Positions 14,501-28,820 of a stretch of 64,000 bases of DNA are shown one piece after another (position 1 is the first letter of the stretch; the number at the start of each line of letters is the position of its first letter). The position numbers and the translations under genes are program-made. Location: NCBI RefSeq assembly GCF_030936135.1, contig NC_082637.1, forward strand, positions 3,348,001-3,412,000, in the 5' to 3' direction. The notes beneath the pieces are model-generated. The model saw nothing but the letters and a program-made list of their open reading frames with translations, searched no databases and had not been told where the DNA came from. The stretch comes from Gavia stellata. Its lineage: Eukaryota; Chordata; Aves; Gaviiformes; Gaviidae.

Positions 14501-17500
14501 GTGTCCATGGGACTTGCTTGCTGGGAGCTGCAGGTGTCCCATTTGTTGGGGTTACCCTTGTCATTTTGCAAGTGGCCTCCAAACTCCAGCCACCAAATGG
14601 ATGTAGGATACGGAGGGAGTTTAATAGTACGTTTCACCGTGTGCTCAGGACTTGCCAAGAGCATTTACATCTGTGGCTTGATGGAGGATTGCAGCAGCTG
14701 GGATGGGAACAAGCTTTGGGGGACAAAAGAGTTTTGATGCCACATCCCACCTTCCGGGAAATCCTCTCCCCCAAAAAAATCAGAAAAAAAAAAAAAACAA
14801 TAGAAACAACTTATCTTTTCCTATAGTGGATCACTAAACAGAGCTTTCCAGTGCTATCTTGTTCTGTGGTTTTCTTTTCTGCTCCTGCTTCCCCTCTTTC
14901 TGTGTACATCATCGGATGGATTAGCTGGATTTAAATGTCCACCTGGCAGAGATCCTTAATAATGAGTCAGTGGCACTTTCCAGCTGTGCACGGGCCACTG
15001 TGTGTGGCTGCATGTCTTTAAGCAGAAGCTCTGTAGGTATTTTCAGCTCTTCTAAGAAACTGAAATGTAAAAGGCTCTTTGTCACTGTCAGCAAAAGACA
15101 ACAGGAACACCTGAGAGCTAGGAAGGAGAAAGAAAATGCGGTTTTTCTTTCTCAGAAAGACAAATTCGGGGAAACAAAGAACAACAACAACAAACTTGAC
15201 TGCAAATTAAAAACTCCAAATAACTCCCCAGAACAGGCTTCTTTAAGAATCTCCCTCTCCATTCAAAAATGTGGTTTTAAACCAAAAACCCTACACATCT
15301 CCACCAGTGGCAGGGAGAATATTCCTGGCCAACTCTGCCCACCAGCTTTCCTGTAATATGCATTATTTTGGCTTCTCAGAGGTATGAGCTACAGCATGCA
15401 GATTACGGGGACAACTGGCTGCAAACAGTTGATACTGGGACTAAAGCTGGTCAAAATTGGAAGCGTGCCTAGTCTGCAGCTTCAGAGCTGTAGTACTGCA
15501 GATATGCCCTGCTGGAAGGGCATAGGGAGGCTGTAGGGAGAACCCCCTGGTTGTGGACACCTTTACTTAAACAACAACAAAAAAACCCCCAACCAACCAG
15601 ACAAACCCTCCCTGTGTGCAGCTGATGATGCTTCACTTGTCACTTAACGTGTGGTTGCATGATGCTCAGGGACATACTACTGATGTGACCCTAGTACAAG
15701 AACTGCACTGAAAACTGTTTCAGGGACATCCTGGAAATGAAATTCTCTGAAAAGACTAAATTCTTCCAACACTGTTGACATTGAGTGGGGAAAAAAAGGA
15801 GGCTATGGAAAAATGCAAACATTAATGTAGATAAAAGTGATTCCTTGGAGAAGACGCATCTGGAAATAGAGTAGCTTCGTGGTGGACTCCCCTCACATGG
15901 TCATGGAGAATCTCTCTGCAGGCAGCAGAGCTGGAGGGACTAGTCAGGAGTGTCCATCCCTCCCTTAAAAAAAGGATAAACATGAGATAAATAATCTTCT
16001 AAAGTGCTCGTTATCTCCGCTGACTGTAAGAGACCTCTTGCTGAGACTTGAATGTCAAACTTTTAGCGGTTTAAGATTAAGTGAGGTGACTCCAACTTAG
16101 TGACCTGTGAAATATTTATTTTCGTTCTTTTGTGGTGGACCACAGTGGTGTCTCCATCCTGGTGCGTCAGCCCTCGTCCTGCCGAGGAGGCTCGGACCCC
16201 TGTCACAGCAGCGTCACCCAGCCCGGTGGCGTGATGGTTTTTGTGACATCCCAGGAGCTTCTTTCCCACAGGTCCCACATGCTGGATTTCTGGAAGGGTG
16301 TTGAGACTCTTGGTTTGAGTTTAAAGTGACGTCTGCTCATCGCCGTGGCAGGGGAATTCTGCAAGGCATAAAGGAACCATGCCCCGGGTGTTTAAACGTC
16401 ACAACGGAAGCATGTCTCTTTTCTAATTTTGTGATATTTTAGAGAGCCTGTGACTCATCCTTGCTTGGGATTAGCAAGTCCTTTCTCTGTTCAGTTAGGG
16501 GTGGTTTTTTCCTTCATTTATTCAACTTTGAATGTTGGCACTGCATATGTAACAGCACAGAAACAACATCTAGACGGTCAAGGACATTCAGTGCCGCTGC
16601 TTAAATTCTGTCCTTCACAGGAGCCTTGTGTGGATGCTCCAGCTGTCCCTTGTCTCGCTGTGCTCCTCCAGGTCTGTGGAGGTATCTTCATTCTTCTTCC
16701 TTTGGTTGCACCTGAGAAAGCTGGGTGAATGCAGATCCTTCTCCTTTAACGGGCTCTGCCAGCGGAGCGTTTGTGGTTGCTGCCTGGATACTTTGGTGGC
16801 TCAGATTTCAAGCCTTTTGTCTGCTCCGAATCATATTGTTCTTTTGTTCATGCACTCTTGCTCATAAGAGACATCCTCGTCAGGTTTTGGCAGCGCATCT
16901 TGTGGGCGCTATGACTTGCTGGATGTTTTCTGTGTTGTTTTAACTCCTGCGGCACAGTGGCTGGAAGCGTTTGGCCAGTTGGAACAGGGTGGCGTGGGCT
17001 CTGCGTGCTTTGTGGATGATCCTGCAAGTGACGTATGGTGTCAGACCTGTAGGTTAAGAGTGATCGGAGTCCATGAATTACCATGTCGGGTTGGGAAGAC
17101 AGGAAGGGGAGAGGTCAGCTTAATTTTATTCTGCAAATATGAACGATTTTGTAATCTTCCCGTCACAACTAGGAACTGATAAACTGGATAAAGCCTATTA
17201 ATTCAGATCTTTGCAAGCATGGGAAGAACAAGTCCCTGAATGCCTTCCAGCTATTTATCCTGAGCAAATAATTTCATTTATCCTGAGTAGTCTCCAGCTT
17301 CTCTTCTCTCTGAAGACGTTTCTGTGGTGTTTTACAGGAGAGTCTGAGCAGCATCTCCAGCTTCACGCTGAAATGTGCCCAAAGGTCTCCTCCACAAGCA
17401 GGAACCTTGACTTGCCTAGTCGCATGGCCAATCTTTGCATCATCTTTTTCTCTTCCAAACACCGTAATTATGTTAATAACTGGTCAGCCTATAGCCGTGC

Positions 17501-19678
17501 CAGCTGAACGCTGGTCCCATGCAGTCATGGCGAAAGACGGTTGTGCTGGTTGTGTGCTCGGGGGGGGAGCAGAGGACACTTCTTTCTGTCTCAGCCCTGG
17601 TCAGGAAGTCACTGGGACACTTTCATGGTGGAACAAGTTTTGTCAAAGCACGACAGTAACCTGTAATCTAGCTTACGTGGCCGATGGAGTAATTCAGTTA
17701 AATAGTCCAGAAGTTCCTCCTGCTGTCTTGCCTGGAATATGGGATTTTTCCTGCCCTGGCTCCCTGTTACACAGGTGCTTTGTATCATTGGAAATAGCTG
17801 CATTTCAGCACGGGGATCAAGTGGATTTCATGGAGAGGCTGAGAATTGCTTTTAAGTTTGGCTCATGTGACGTGAAAAGCCAGCTCTACATGCAATAAGC
17901 ACTAATATTATTAAAGCACCTTTCAGGGTGGGTGCTCTGACAGAAAATACCACTTTATCACAAATGCAAAAGAGAAGGGTGGGGTTTTTTGGTTTTGGGG
18001 GACTTTTTAAGTCTTTTGTTATTGTTCCAAACCGTAGTGCATTTGGCTTCACCCACAGTAATAAAAAATAGATTATCTCATGGATGGAGCAGGCTGGTAA
18101 GCTCATAACCGCTCTTTGCTGATAACAGAGAACAAACACCCTTTGCATTTCGGCGCATTGGAGGAACAAGCTGCACTCCCTCCCTTGCTCCAGATCAAGT
18201 CAAAGCAGGAATCTTGGCTGTGCGGGTGAAAATGGGATGCCAAGAGATTTTTTGTTTGTTGGTTTTTTTAGTTGATTTATGACTCCATCTGCAAAATATT
18301 CCCAAACTGACATCTATTTTTTTCCAGCATTGTCCTGATACAGTGAAATAGGATCGTGATTCCCAAAAAAGCAGGAGGTGCGGCTTGCTCACCCAGGCAT
18401 GCTCCCACTCTTTTTTTATCTCTCTTTCCCATTTTGTGAAAAACAGGGGGCAAAGTAAAAGCCTATTCAGGATAAAGACAGTTTCTTACAGCATGAGTAT
18501 TCTCCGTGGTGCCAGGAAAAAGGAACTTAAATGACAGGACACTTAATTCCTCCATTTAGCCATTATTATTTTCTTTCCTTTGCATCGGCTCGGCCGCGGC
18601 GGCATCCCTTGAAGCCTCGAGGAGTGCGTTGGGTGAATGCACAATGAGGGGGAGCGTGTTGCTCCCAGCACTACGTGGGCTCGTGGCACGTCTCTCTTGA
18701 CATCATGCAGTAACAGCCACAAATCCTTCATCTCCTGTGTATCACACAGTTGTGTTCAAAGGATTTAATTAACTATGAAGGTAGTAAATCTTTATGGAAA
18801 TCAACCTGAAGACATTTTGAGGTACTTCTGTCTGGTGTTGTAGTTTCCCAAACACACCTTCCCACGTTTTGTAATCGTGGTCTTTGAAATATCCCCAGAG
18901 ACTACAGAAACTGGGCACATGCACAAAACCAATGGAAGCAGGGAATTCTCTCTTCCTCTCTCAGCTGCTGAGATTTTCCTTTCTCCCAGCTGTGTTACTG
19001 AAAAAAACGAAATGCTTCTTGAAGTTGATGTCAGCTGTACTGTATTTCATGCAACAATCCAGAAATTACTATAAAAGGCTGCTGATATCGCGTGGATGCA
19101 GTAGTACATTTACAAATGCAAGGAAGTTGGTTGCCCAAAGGCTAATATGTTGAAGACAATTAACGAAACAAGAGCAAAGATTTTTATAAGTAAACCTCTA
19201 CATACCCCTATGCTTTCTGTTATTTTGACCACTCTAGTTTTTCGTGACTCAAGCAGTAGACTTAAACTACTTTGCTCTGAAGATGTTCTATGCTGTAAGA
19301 GATGCTGTTGCTGTGATACCTGTAGTGATGAAATAAGTATGCAAACAGGTAGTACACCGTGTAATGGAGGCATCTGTGCGTGGAGGCTTGCTAGGGCAAT
19401 CCACCGTAAATAAGGGGCTAAATGCACTGAGGGACTTGGGAGAAGGAGGACCAGGGAGCCACCTCCCTTCTGCTTTGCACATGGGGAGGCTTGGACCCCC
19501 AGGAGAGAGCTCAGGGGGTAGGGGAGCACTGGAGTATCCTCCCAAGTGTGGCTGGAGTTTAGCCCTTCTGAGCTAAATAAGCATTTATCTTCATTTTGGG
19601 AGGTGGAACTAAGGCAGGGTGGTGAGGGGGATTTTTTTTTATGGAAACTGAGCAAAGCAAGGACTCTCTCAGATTTAG

Positions 19679-19860
19679 TAGTCCAATGGAGAGACCACTC
19701 ACCTGAGAGCATTGAGCTGCAATATCTTCTTGAAGCTATACACAATTATTGATATAAATGAGAGCTGCTCCAACAGGAGATACTGGCTGGGGGCGGAGGA
19801 CCCAAGCTCAAACCCCTAGGCAAGGAGGATTTGAACCTGGTGCTCCCTTACACCACTTAA
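19679..19860. repeat. Possible old tRNA-like repeat remnant
   Basis: The left part (19679-19708) resembles a tRNA D-arm/anticodon region (CCAATGGAGAGACCACTCAC). The right part, on the minus strand, contains GGTTCAAATCC (19837-19827), close to the internal polymerase III B box. The arrangement recalls a dispersed sauropsid repeat I know only from memory as tRNA-like halves facing one another. No intact tRNA fold can be drawn. Confidence 0.35.
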
Positions 19861-22800
19861 AATGTTCTATGGTCTGAGTCAAAAAGGAGATATCCCTTCC
19901 CTGGCTGGGTTGGGATGTGCTTTGGGAGCTTGGAGGCACGTTCTGCAGCAGCTCGGCTGGGGCTTTGGGAATTTCTGCAACAGTGTCCTAAGGGGGTACA
20001 TGTGCCTGTGGGTGCAAACCTTGCTAAGCCCAGCCTTGGGTGGTGGTAGCCCAGCCAGGCTCAGTCCTATTGGTGCTGCCCTTGGGAACATGGTGTGAAC
20101 TATCTTCCTTATGATGCCCAAATCATGTTTGGGGTCATGTTGGCTCAGGGAAAAAAACCCAAAAACTGCTAGTAAATATGCAGACAATTCAGTAGTACAG
20201 GTACAGTTGTTTCAGTGCTTGAACTTACTCCCTGGCTGTTTTATTTAAGAGTATGGAAATGTAGCTTTTGTGGCTCTTGTTTTGCAGTGCCCAGATAAGA
20301 GGGTGCAGAGGACCCTGGAGCTGGGAGTCCTAAATGCAGAGCCCACATGCGCTCCATCACCTCTCTAGTAGGTACAGGCAGGCCAAGTGTCACTTTTTTG
20401 GGGTTAGGGAGGGGGACATGTGTATCCTGCAGATATCAAAGGCACTTTATTCATCCTTCCTTGAGTTCTTTAAGCCTAGCAAGTTTATTTTCCTGCAAAG
20501 GCTCTATTCTTTCTCTTCGAAATGAATGTGTACTTCCCTTACAATCCCTTCCAGACTGCAAATGCCAATATTTCTCCACTTGTGATGCTACACTCAGCAT
20601 CACAACAGATAAAAAGTCTATCCTCCCAAATTCTGGGGGAAGGAAGGTTTTTCTTACAGTTAAACTAATTGCTCTCTTGGTCATCACGTACAAAAGGAGC
20701 GCTGCAGAATTGTCCTTGTGCGTGAAATCCCGGCGAAAATCGGGCAGGGTTGTTTTCATTTCCCAAAACAAAGAGAGTTTGGACTTAGACAAAACAACCT
20801 GATGCGAGATATCAGCTTGGCAGTTTAGACTCACTGAGCTTCTTGGAGGGATGGCAGCTATAGTAACAGATCTGAGGCCAGCTTAAATTGCATATTGAAT
20901 ATTCACATAGTTGAAACGAAAAAGTGGTTGCTAGCACTGATTTTTTTTTTTTCAGAGTCGAAGGGAACAGCGCCACTGAGATAAAACTCACTGAAATGTC
21001 GCTTACCCCTTGGGGCCCATCTCTGCTTTCCAGTAGGCAAAAGAGCGATTAACATATTTTATTGTTTCTATTTCCCTGCTTTGCATTGGTCTTCCCAGCC
21101 CACATCGGGGAGAGTGTTAGAAAGGAGACGTGTTCCCGCTGAAAAGGCCTTTTTAAGTCTCCGCTTTGGCACTTTTACGTAGGATTTCCACCCATCTAAA
21201 CAGCAAGGCAGCAGCTGTTAACAGCGGGGAAGGCGGCTGGAAAGGCAGGGTGTGCAGCAAACAGCTGGTATTTATGTTGTCTCCCTCCAGTTTGCAACTG
21301 CTGCATTTAATAAGCCATGCGGTTGTGGTTTTGGTGCAAATGGATGTGCTCAGACACAGCAGATGCTCCAGGAAAGTATAAGAAAGGACAAGGCCACAGC
21401 AGTATTTCTGCAGCTATGCCCTCCTGTAGGCTGCACCGTGGGGATTTCTTGAGCCAGAGATGGTATCTGCAGCTTGGATGGGCTTTGCTGCCTTAAAAGT
21501 GTCTAATCCTGCTTCCAACCCATTGCCGCTGAGACCGATGTCATTATGCCCATGGTTTTTTCCAGTTTCGTTAGGCACTGGATGAAAAAGGACCTTCCTG
21601 ATGTGTGGTTGTGTGTGTTTTTTGGTCTTTTTTGTTTTAAGCTTCTACCTGGTAATCTCATTTGTTGCCCTCCTGTACTTGGGTTGCAAGAGTGTGGATG
21701 CAAAATAAGCAGCTTGGGCATGAAAATGAGATCCGCAATAATCTTTTTAATGCTGCCCAAAAACATGCCGTTGCATCTGAGTTCTTGCAGATGCACCGTC
21801 TAATTACACGTAGGTACTAACTATAAACTTTTACTCTTGGGCACAGTTACAACACATTTCTTTTAAGGCAGGTTCCTTGTTTCCCTTAGGCTGCCAGCAG
21901 CTACAAAACCCTGCATGCAGCCAGATGTTTGCAATGTTCCTCTAAAGCTGGTGTCCACACTGGAAGCATGTCTCTCCATGCCAAGCTTTGCCAGCTTCGT
22001 TTCGATTGTCCAAATGGAGTTAAGAGTCTCAAGCAGGCACAAAGCTTTCTTATATCCCAAGACATGCAGCAGCCATGGGAAGTTAAGACTGCAGCTTTGA
22101 GATAGGACCATAGGGATCATGGTGGGGAAAATTCAAACCCACCGTGAGCAGATGCTACGTGGCCAGCTTCAGAAAATCTGTAGCTGTTTATATCAGTGGC
22201 GAGGTTTGGCAAAAGCCATGAGATGTTAAGAGGCAGAATGGGTTCAGTTTAGCTGATTTGCGTGCAACTTGATGGGAATTGAAGTCACAAGTACCAACAA
22301 GAACCTTCTCAAAGGTGTATTTGCTGCTTGTTGACTCGCACTGCTTTGGATAAGCAAGACACAGTCAGGATTTTTGTGTTACTCTGCTCCTGGGTTTTGT
22401 CATGTCTTTTTTGGGAGACAAATACCTGATAATGAAAAATTGATTTTGTAGAGGAAAAGGGGTCAAGATGGTTACTAAATAGCTGTGTGGTGCACGTGGA
22501 ATACCAGCTTCACAGCACACCTCATACAGGTCATCTTACTATTCCCTTTATATGCCAAAATAAAGGCTATTAAAAACTTGATGAGAAAGTACAAAAATGG
22601 AGGAAGGGGAAAACGTGAAGGATGGGGGGGCAGAAGGTCCCTCAACGCTGAGGCTATGGCACGCTCATCAGGAGGACTGGTGAGAAGTCGGAACATTTTC
22701 CAAGTTTATTCCACCTCTTGGAGAGGTCTGAGCCCAAAGTAATGGCCAAACCAGTGGGAAATGCAAATTGTGATGGTTCGTTGGATGTTTTTTTCCAAAA

Positions 22801-25800
22801 ATACTTTTTTAAATCTGTATTTTCCCATAGGCCTCTTATTTCAGACATTCATACCACAGACAACTAAAAATAGAAAGTTACTTGGTTTCTCAAAAATGGA
22901 GAAAGAAAGAAAATCTTCTGTAACATTCCATGCAACAAAAAATGGTCAAGAATCTCAGTTTTTCTATGAACAGGTTTTTCAAAAACTGAACCATTATAAT
23001 TTTAAGACCAAATGGATTTGGAGACCTTTTGTCTTTTGAGCTCAAAAAATGTTTGGGCTAGCCTGAGTTTTGCATTAGCTAACCTGAATAATCTGGAGTT
23101 TCAGTCTCCCAGAACTTCTGGAGCATCACACGCTGAAGCTCTTTAAGGCTGTGAATGTGTCACACATCCCTTGGGTCTGCAGAAGAAAAAGTGATGTTTC
23201 TAGAAAATAACTAATAATATTGCAAGGGGCATGGTTCAGTAGATCTCAATCCTTTTATATTTTCAAGTCACCCATTTATATTTTCAATTTAAGTAAGCCT
23301 GTATACCAGTTAAATGCCAGGAAAACACCTAATTTTGGGAATTGCTTGGCCATGAAGAACTCAGTTGCTAGAGTCAGTGCTAAGCTACTGCATTTCATTT
23401 CTCTGGATTTTTATGGGGTGAGGTTGAAAGCCAAAAGTGATGGTATTTAGGAGTTTTGCTGCACAACTGGTTGGCTTTGTGTTGGATTTGAAATTGCTTC
23501 TCCAGCACAGTATTTCCTAGTACATGTGTTTTCTAAAGCCCCGATTTCTTAAATCCAAAAATTGCTGTATATAATTGTAGTGTTGCCAGATCATGGGTTT
23601 CTTAAGTCTTGCAACTTGCTGTGATGCTTTCCTAAAGCCTGATTTCTTGTGTTTTTGAGAAAGTCAGCTTTCATAAAATAAATAAACAAAGTTTCTGGCC
23701 ATCTTGACTATAAGAAGGGGGGGGAGGGAAATATCTTGAAAAACATGACCGGAGTATAACCCGAGAGTGTGGGTGGTTCCTCTGCCCCAGGAAGGAAGCG
23801 GCATCCCCGGGTCTGCAGAGATGTTGTGTGTTACTGCAAGGGGGGAGCTGGACCAGTTGTTCGGATGTTGCTGTGTCGTGGTGATCTTGGGATGCCCACG
23901 TGGGTGTGGGGCTGGGACCTGGGGGATTGCTCTCTGCAAGTAATGAATCGGGTTTTCTGGATCGCCTTGAGGTGCAACAGCTTCTGGAAGAGAGATGGCT
24001 CCTCGTGTCCTCTCCAAAGAGGGCTCTTCTATAGCCTCCCTGGCAAAACAATCCATAGGGATTGAGGGAGGTGTGGCTCAGCTGTCAGCCAGGGTAATGT
24101 GCAGAACATACCCATAGCCCATGGAGGGGAAAGCTACTGGGTTGGTTATGTCCTTTCTAGTGTCTGTCTGGCAGCTGATAGGCAGGAGACACTCAATGTG
24201 TTGAAACATTGGCATGTTAGAGCCCAAACTGCCTTTTTTACCTTCATTGGTAGCTGCAAAGATGTAATAGAGATGTATGAAGGGCAAAGATCTTGGCAGT
24301 CTCCCAACCTCCCTGGTCCTTGTAGGATCCAGGTGCTTTTGCCGAAGCAAGAGATCAAGACTCATGCGTTGTTTCATCAGAGCAACCGTGCTTTAGGGAA
24401 AACTCATTTCATGTGAAGACTGGTAACCCCTTAGGAACTGAGAGAGGCTTGGAGCTATTCCTTACCCAATCCTAATCCTCAGTGTCATTAATTCACAAAA
24501 TACATGGGAAATCTGTGGTTAACTCATCGCTAGAGCATGATGGATTGTGGAGTCCTGCCAAACGTAGGTGTGTGCAGTCTGGCAATGAATCTCTCTGGTG
24601 CAAAAAGGAATGTGCGAGATTTTCCAGGTAATGTTTGGGGAGTGATCAGGCAGGACTGAGGCTGCGGACACCTGAGGTCCTGTTGCATCCGCTCAGAGTG
24701 AGTCATTCCAACCTCATGGACTCTGAGAAGTATTTCACCAAATTCCTTCTTCAGCTGAACTCACCCCTTACAGTGAGCCTTTTATCCTGGATAAATGGGA
24801 AGTGAATCTCCACATTATGTCTGAATTTTGAAATTGAAAAAAGAGAAGTACTGACTTGTTTCTTGGCCAACTACCTTGGCACTTATACTCTAAAATATTT
24901 CTGGACTTTCTGATTCATTTTTGTCTTGTATTAAATAAGAAAACTGCTGTACTTTAACATTACAAATACTTATTTTTGGTATTCTTTGTTTGGACGCCCT
25001 GTCAGAATTGGAGATTTATTGCACTCGATGCTGGGCAAACACATGGGGAAGCGCAGTCTTTCTCTTGGAAGAACTAATTGATTTAGAGATCCAGATCTGA
25101 CGCAAATAGTGTCCCAGAGGTGACTAAAATGGCCTGATGATACTTGGGGAAATGTCTATGTACAGTGAATGGACAAACACATTAATCACATGCCTATTGA
25201 CTCTGGTGTTCCACTTGGTCAGCTGCTGTGATGGAAATGGGATCCTCTGGCTTAGCGTTGGCCATCGTGTCGTCCTGCAGTACACCTGCCAAATGCACAT
25301 ATACTCGTTCTGGCTGGTTTAGAGGCTGAAGCTTGAAGAAGCATTTTTAAGAAACAGCTTTAGACCTTGAAGTGATTAAAAACAACAAATAATCGCTGTT
25401 TCTGTTGGCATGAAACTGGTACTGTGTTGGGGATGAGGAGGATTAGCAGTCCAGCAGTGATTCTCCATTTCTTCTGTTCTTTGATCCCAGCCTTAATGCA
25501 TTTCTGGGGGTTATGCTTTGGGTAAATGTAAGGTTTTGGCCCCGGTACAAGGGTGACTTGATGGATGGAGCCTTCCAGAGCAGTCTCCCAACTGCATGTG
25601 GTTCAGCCTCATGCTTGGATGTCGTCCACTGTAGAAGTAAGAGCCACCCACAGAGATCTGATCTAATTTTAAACTTTCCAGGAGCGTTCAGAGGATTTGA
25701 CGGAGATTCTCAGTTGGGGTTTGAAGTAGAGGGACAGAATGCATACATGAGCTCTGTGGCCAGATAAATAGGATCCTAGCAGGCAAGGCCCATCATGACA

Positions 25801-28525
25801 TAAACACATATGCTCTTTCACAATTAAATATTCACTGGGGCTATTTCTGTCTGTCTCATCATTAGTGCAAGCCCTAAAATGCTTTGAAAAAAACAGAGGC
25901 TGTAAAGCAGAGATGCCTGATGAACCTGACTCAAAATTACCTGCAAGCAGTCCCAGAAAGCCGAGGAGAAGTTGGCAAGTGCCCATTGGAAAGAGGCTTT
26001 TGGGAGGGCCATGTGATGGAGGCTGGATGGAGAAAGATCTGTTGCTGTTGTTCAGCAACTCACTGCATTGGTAGGCTTCCCATAAACAGAAGTTAGTGTT
26101 CCTGTTTATGTATGTACTTCATGTCTGTGCTTTAATTCCATAACTCATCACAAGTTAAGTTTTTTGGCAGGAAAGAATGAGCGTCTTGACTGTTTCTGGA
26201 TTGTCAAGACTCAGTTCCTCAGGGTTGAGCTGTCTTTGTTGTTGTTATTGCCTGTAGAAGAGTCTACACTCAGAGTCCCGCTGGGCCAAGTCCTCCATAC
26301 GTGCACCAAAAAGAGTATCTATCCCAAACAACTTGCAGTCTGAATACATGAAAAAGAAAACGGGCAGATTGGGAGTGCCAAAAAAGTGAAGATACCCCTC
26401 TAGGCACAGCAATAGCGAGCAATCCCCATCTGCCAACCGCTAAATTCCCCTTAGCACTCCGCAGCTGTATCCAAAATGGTTTTATCAGTCCAAATTGTTC
26501 TTCCCCCTTCCTCTCATGCAATCATTATGATTTTATCTTTTTTTCCCTCAATTTTGCTGAATTTTGTCTCCTGCTGTTTTGATGTTTAGTGTTTTGACTG
26601 TTCCCCCTTAGCTCCCCAGCCCATATTATTATATTTTAATTTTTTTCCCCAAGATTTTGAGTACTCAGATTCCATCTTCTTGAACTACAGAGGTGCCAGA
26701 TGACAAGGCCAGCTCCCACCACTAATCCCCCAGAGTCTGGTGTAACCGGAGTCCCCAGGGCAAATTCTGGATAACAAACTCTTTGGGGTAGTGCTGTCGG
26801 ACTCGTGCAGAGCCTGGTTCAGCGTAGCGAGCCCTTTCGCTGACCTGTAAGTAATGGCAGCACACGCACTGGATAATAATTAATAGATGGCAATGTGAAT
26901 ATCCCAGTTAGGGTTTGTTAAACCCCTGAAACTGTACTGAGGCTATATTTTGCAGTATGGGCCCGTTCCAAGCAGAATCAGAAAAAGCCAGTAATGCAGG
27001 CTGTGACTCTTGCCCAGTTTTGCAGGTTCATGACATTTGGAGCACTCGGGCTCTCAGATGCTGACCCAACCCTTAAAACGCAGTCACTCTGGGGTGCATT
27101 TCCAAGTATTCAGCAACATTTTTCAGATGCTCAGGATATATAATGAGGGCCAGACATAGAAAAATCTCATATTGTGTTCAGGCAGTGGGATAAATCTAAG
27201 CAGCTCCTTTTAGGATGTACCAGTGGCAGAATTGGGTGCTCCACCACGTGAGAAGAGTATTGGTTTTGCCAGGGTTTGAGCTGCTGCAGGGCTATGGCTC
27301 CCAATATATTGGCCCAACCAGGGCAGTGCTGACCTGAGAAAAGCAGCTAAATATGGGAAACCTGTGTCTCTACTCCAGAAGGAACAGATGGATATTAAAC
27401 AACCAGACTCCCCCAAACATGTGTAACTGATAATATTTCAAATTAATGTTCCAGGTAGAAAGTCCACAAGCAAACAGAGTATTTATTTATTTCTTTTTAA
27501 GCTCAGAAGAGTGGTCTCTGTGCATCAGTGTGCTGCTGGCCAGATTCCAGGACTGGATGTATCACGTTTCTGCCTGTGTATTTGCACATAGTTTTAGATT
27601 TGGGAGGAAAAACCCCTTCCTCCTGTGACACGGCCCCAGCCTGTGCTGGATTTTCAGCTGCCTGAGTGCTGCAAGTTGGAATGGATTTTTAAAAAGTGTA
27701 GGTCCTGTTTAGACTGCTAGGGAAAGGCAACTTCAATTTTGATCCTTGCAGCCAGTTTTTATGCACCCCTTGGTATTTTTGCATTCCCTTCAAATCCAGA
27801 CCCTTACTTTAGTGTCTAAATAACTTTCTTTGCAGCTGAATTTGATATCAGCGGTCACTTTTCCATGTGCCTGGGCATCTGATGGATCAATGACTCCTCT
27901 TCCCCAGTATCCATATTATTTTTTTCAGTCATTTGTCATCCAAAACAGCTGCTTTGTATTTCCACGTATTGAGTGTTCACCCTATTGAACGGACCTTCTC
28001 AGCTCTTTGACTGCGCTTGACTTGTTTCCATCGTGCGGGAGACTGCGAGGACAGATCTGAGTCAGCATAAATATATTTAGGAAGCCGATAAAGCTTTATT
28101 TTGAAACCCTCTCACTCGTTCCCTTGTTACATTCCCTGTTATTGTTGAGGTTTTTCATGCGTGTCGACAACATCCAGCTTCCGCACTTGTCCTTGATCAA
28201 CCCCTCGTTTCTGGTAACCTCCGGGCCGTGTCTCCCTGGGACTGATTGCCCTATTTCATCATTTGCTCTCTGCTTGGCTCCCGCCGGCTGAGGCTGGCTG
28301 TATTTCTGAACCAAGACTCCAAACACCCTGGGTTCCTACCGTGTGCTTGCTTCTGTCTGTATGTATTTTTGACATTTACATCTGTCCTAGCCTTTCTTGG
28401 TTCTCTTTTTGGCAGGGGGGTTAACCCTGTTTTTTAGAGTCTGTCACTTTACCTCTTCTGCTCCACTTTGGCTTCTCCAAGCTTTGTTCTTTCTTATCTT
28501 CACCAAGTGAATAAGGCCACCAGTC

Positions 28526-28584
28526 CCAGCTCAACAAGCTGCTCAGGTTCAAAAAGCCAGCTCAACAAGCTGCTCAGGTTCAAA
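28526..28584. repeat. Tandem duplication, 31-bp unit, two copies
   Basis: The unit beginning CCAGCTCAACAAGCTGCTCA occurs at 28526-28556 and again from 28557, almost without change. It lies about 100 bases before the CR1 piece at 28685. Confidence 0.9.
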
Positions 28585-28684
28585 TTAAGTTGTTTTTTTT
28601 ATTTTCTCCTTTTTGGCTGATGCGTAGCATGTTTTAGTGCTGTGTTTTTGCCACAAACAGTATGACCTTCGAAAAGGAACTAAA

Positions 28685-28820
28685 CATCCCTGGAGGTATT
28701 TAAAAGACGTGTAGATGTTGCACTTAAGGACGTGGTTTAAGGGGTGGACTTGGCAGGGTTAGGTTCACGGTTGGACTCGATGATCTTGAGGGTCTTTTCC
28801 AACCTAAATGATTCCATGAT
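28685..28820 (+). mobile_element. CR1 3'-end fragment
   Basis: The sequence from ATCCCTGGAGGTATTTAAAA to AACCTAAATGATTCCATGAT matches the end of ORF2 and the 3' UTR of CR1. Compare 2590-2728, from which it differs at scattered bases. It is severely 5'-truncated. Confidence 0.93.

Larger units (their letters stand above)
11586..28684. other. No gene recognised, about 17 kb
   Basis: The stretch contains the possible tRNA-like repeat at 19679-19860, a 211-codon open frame of unknown meaning at 19110-19745 (minus strand), and the 31-bp duplication near its end. A small CpG-rich patch lies at 18585-18625. No exon of ACAA2, the expected neighbour, was recognised. Confidence 0.55.

Noticed and set aside
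19745..19860. An intact tRNA gene
   Set aside because: Only a B-box-like sequence is visible. No acceptor stem or cloverleaf can be formed and the A box is poor.
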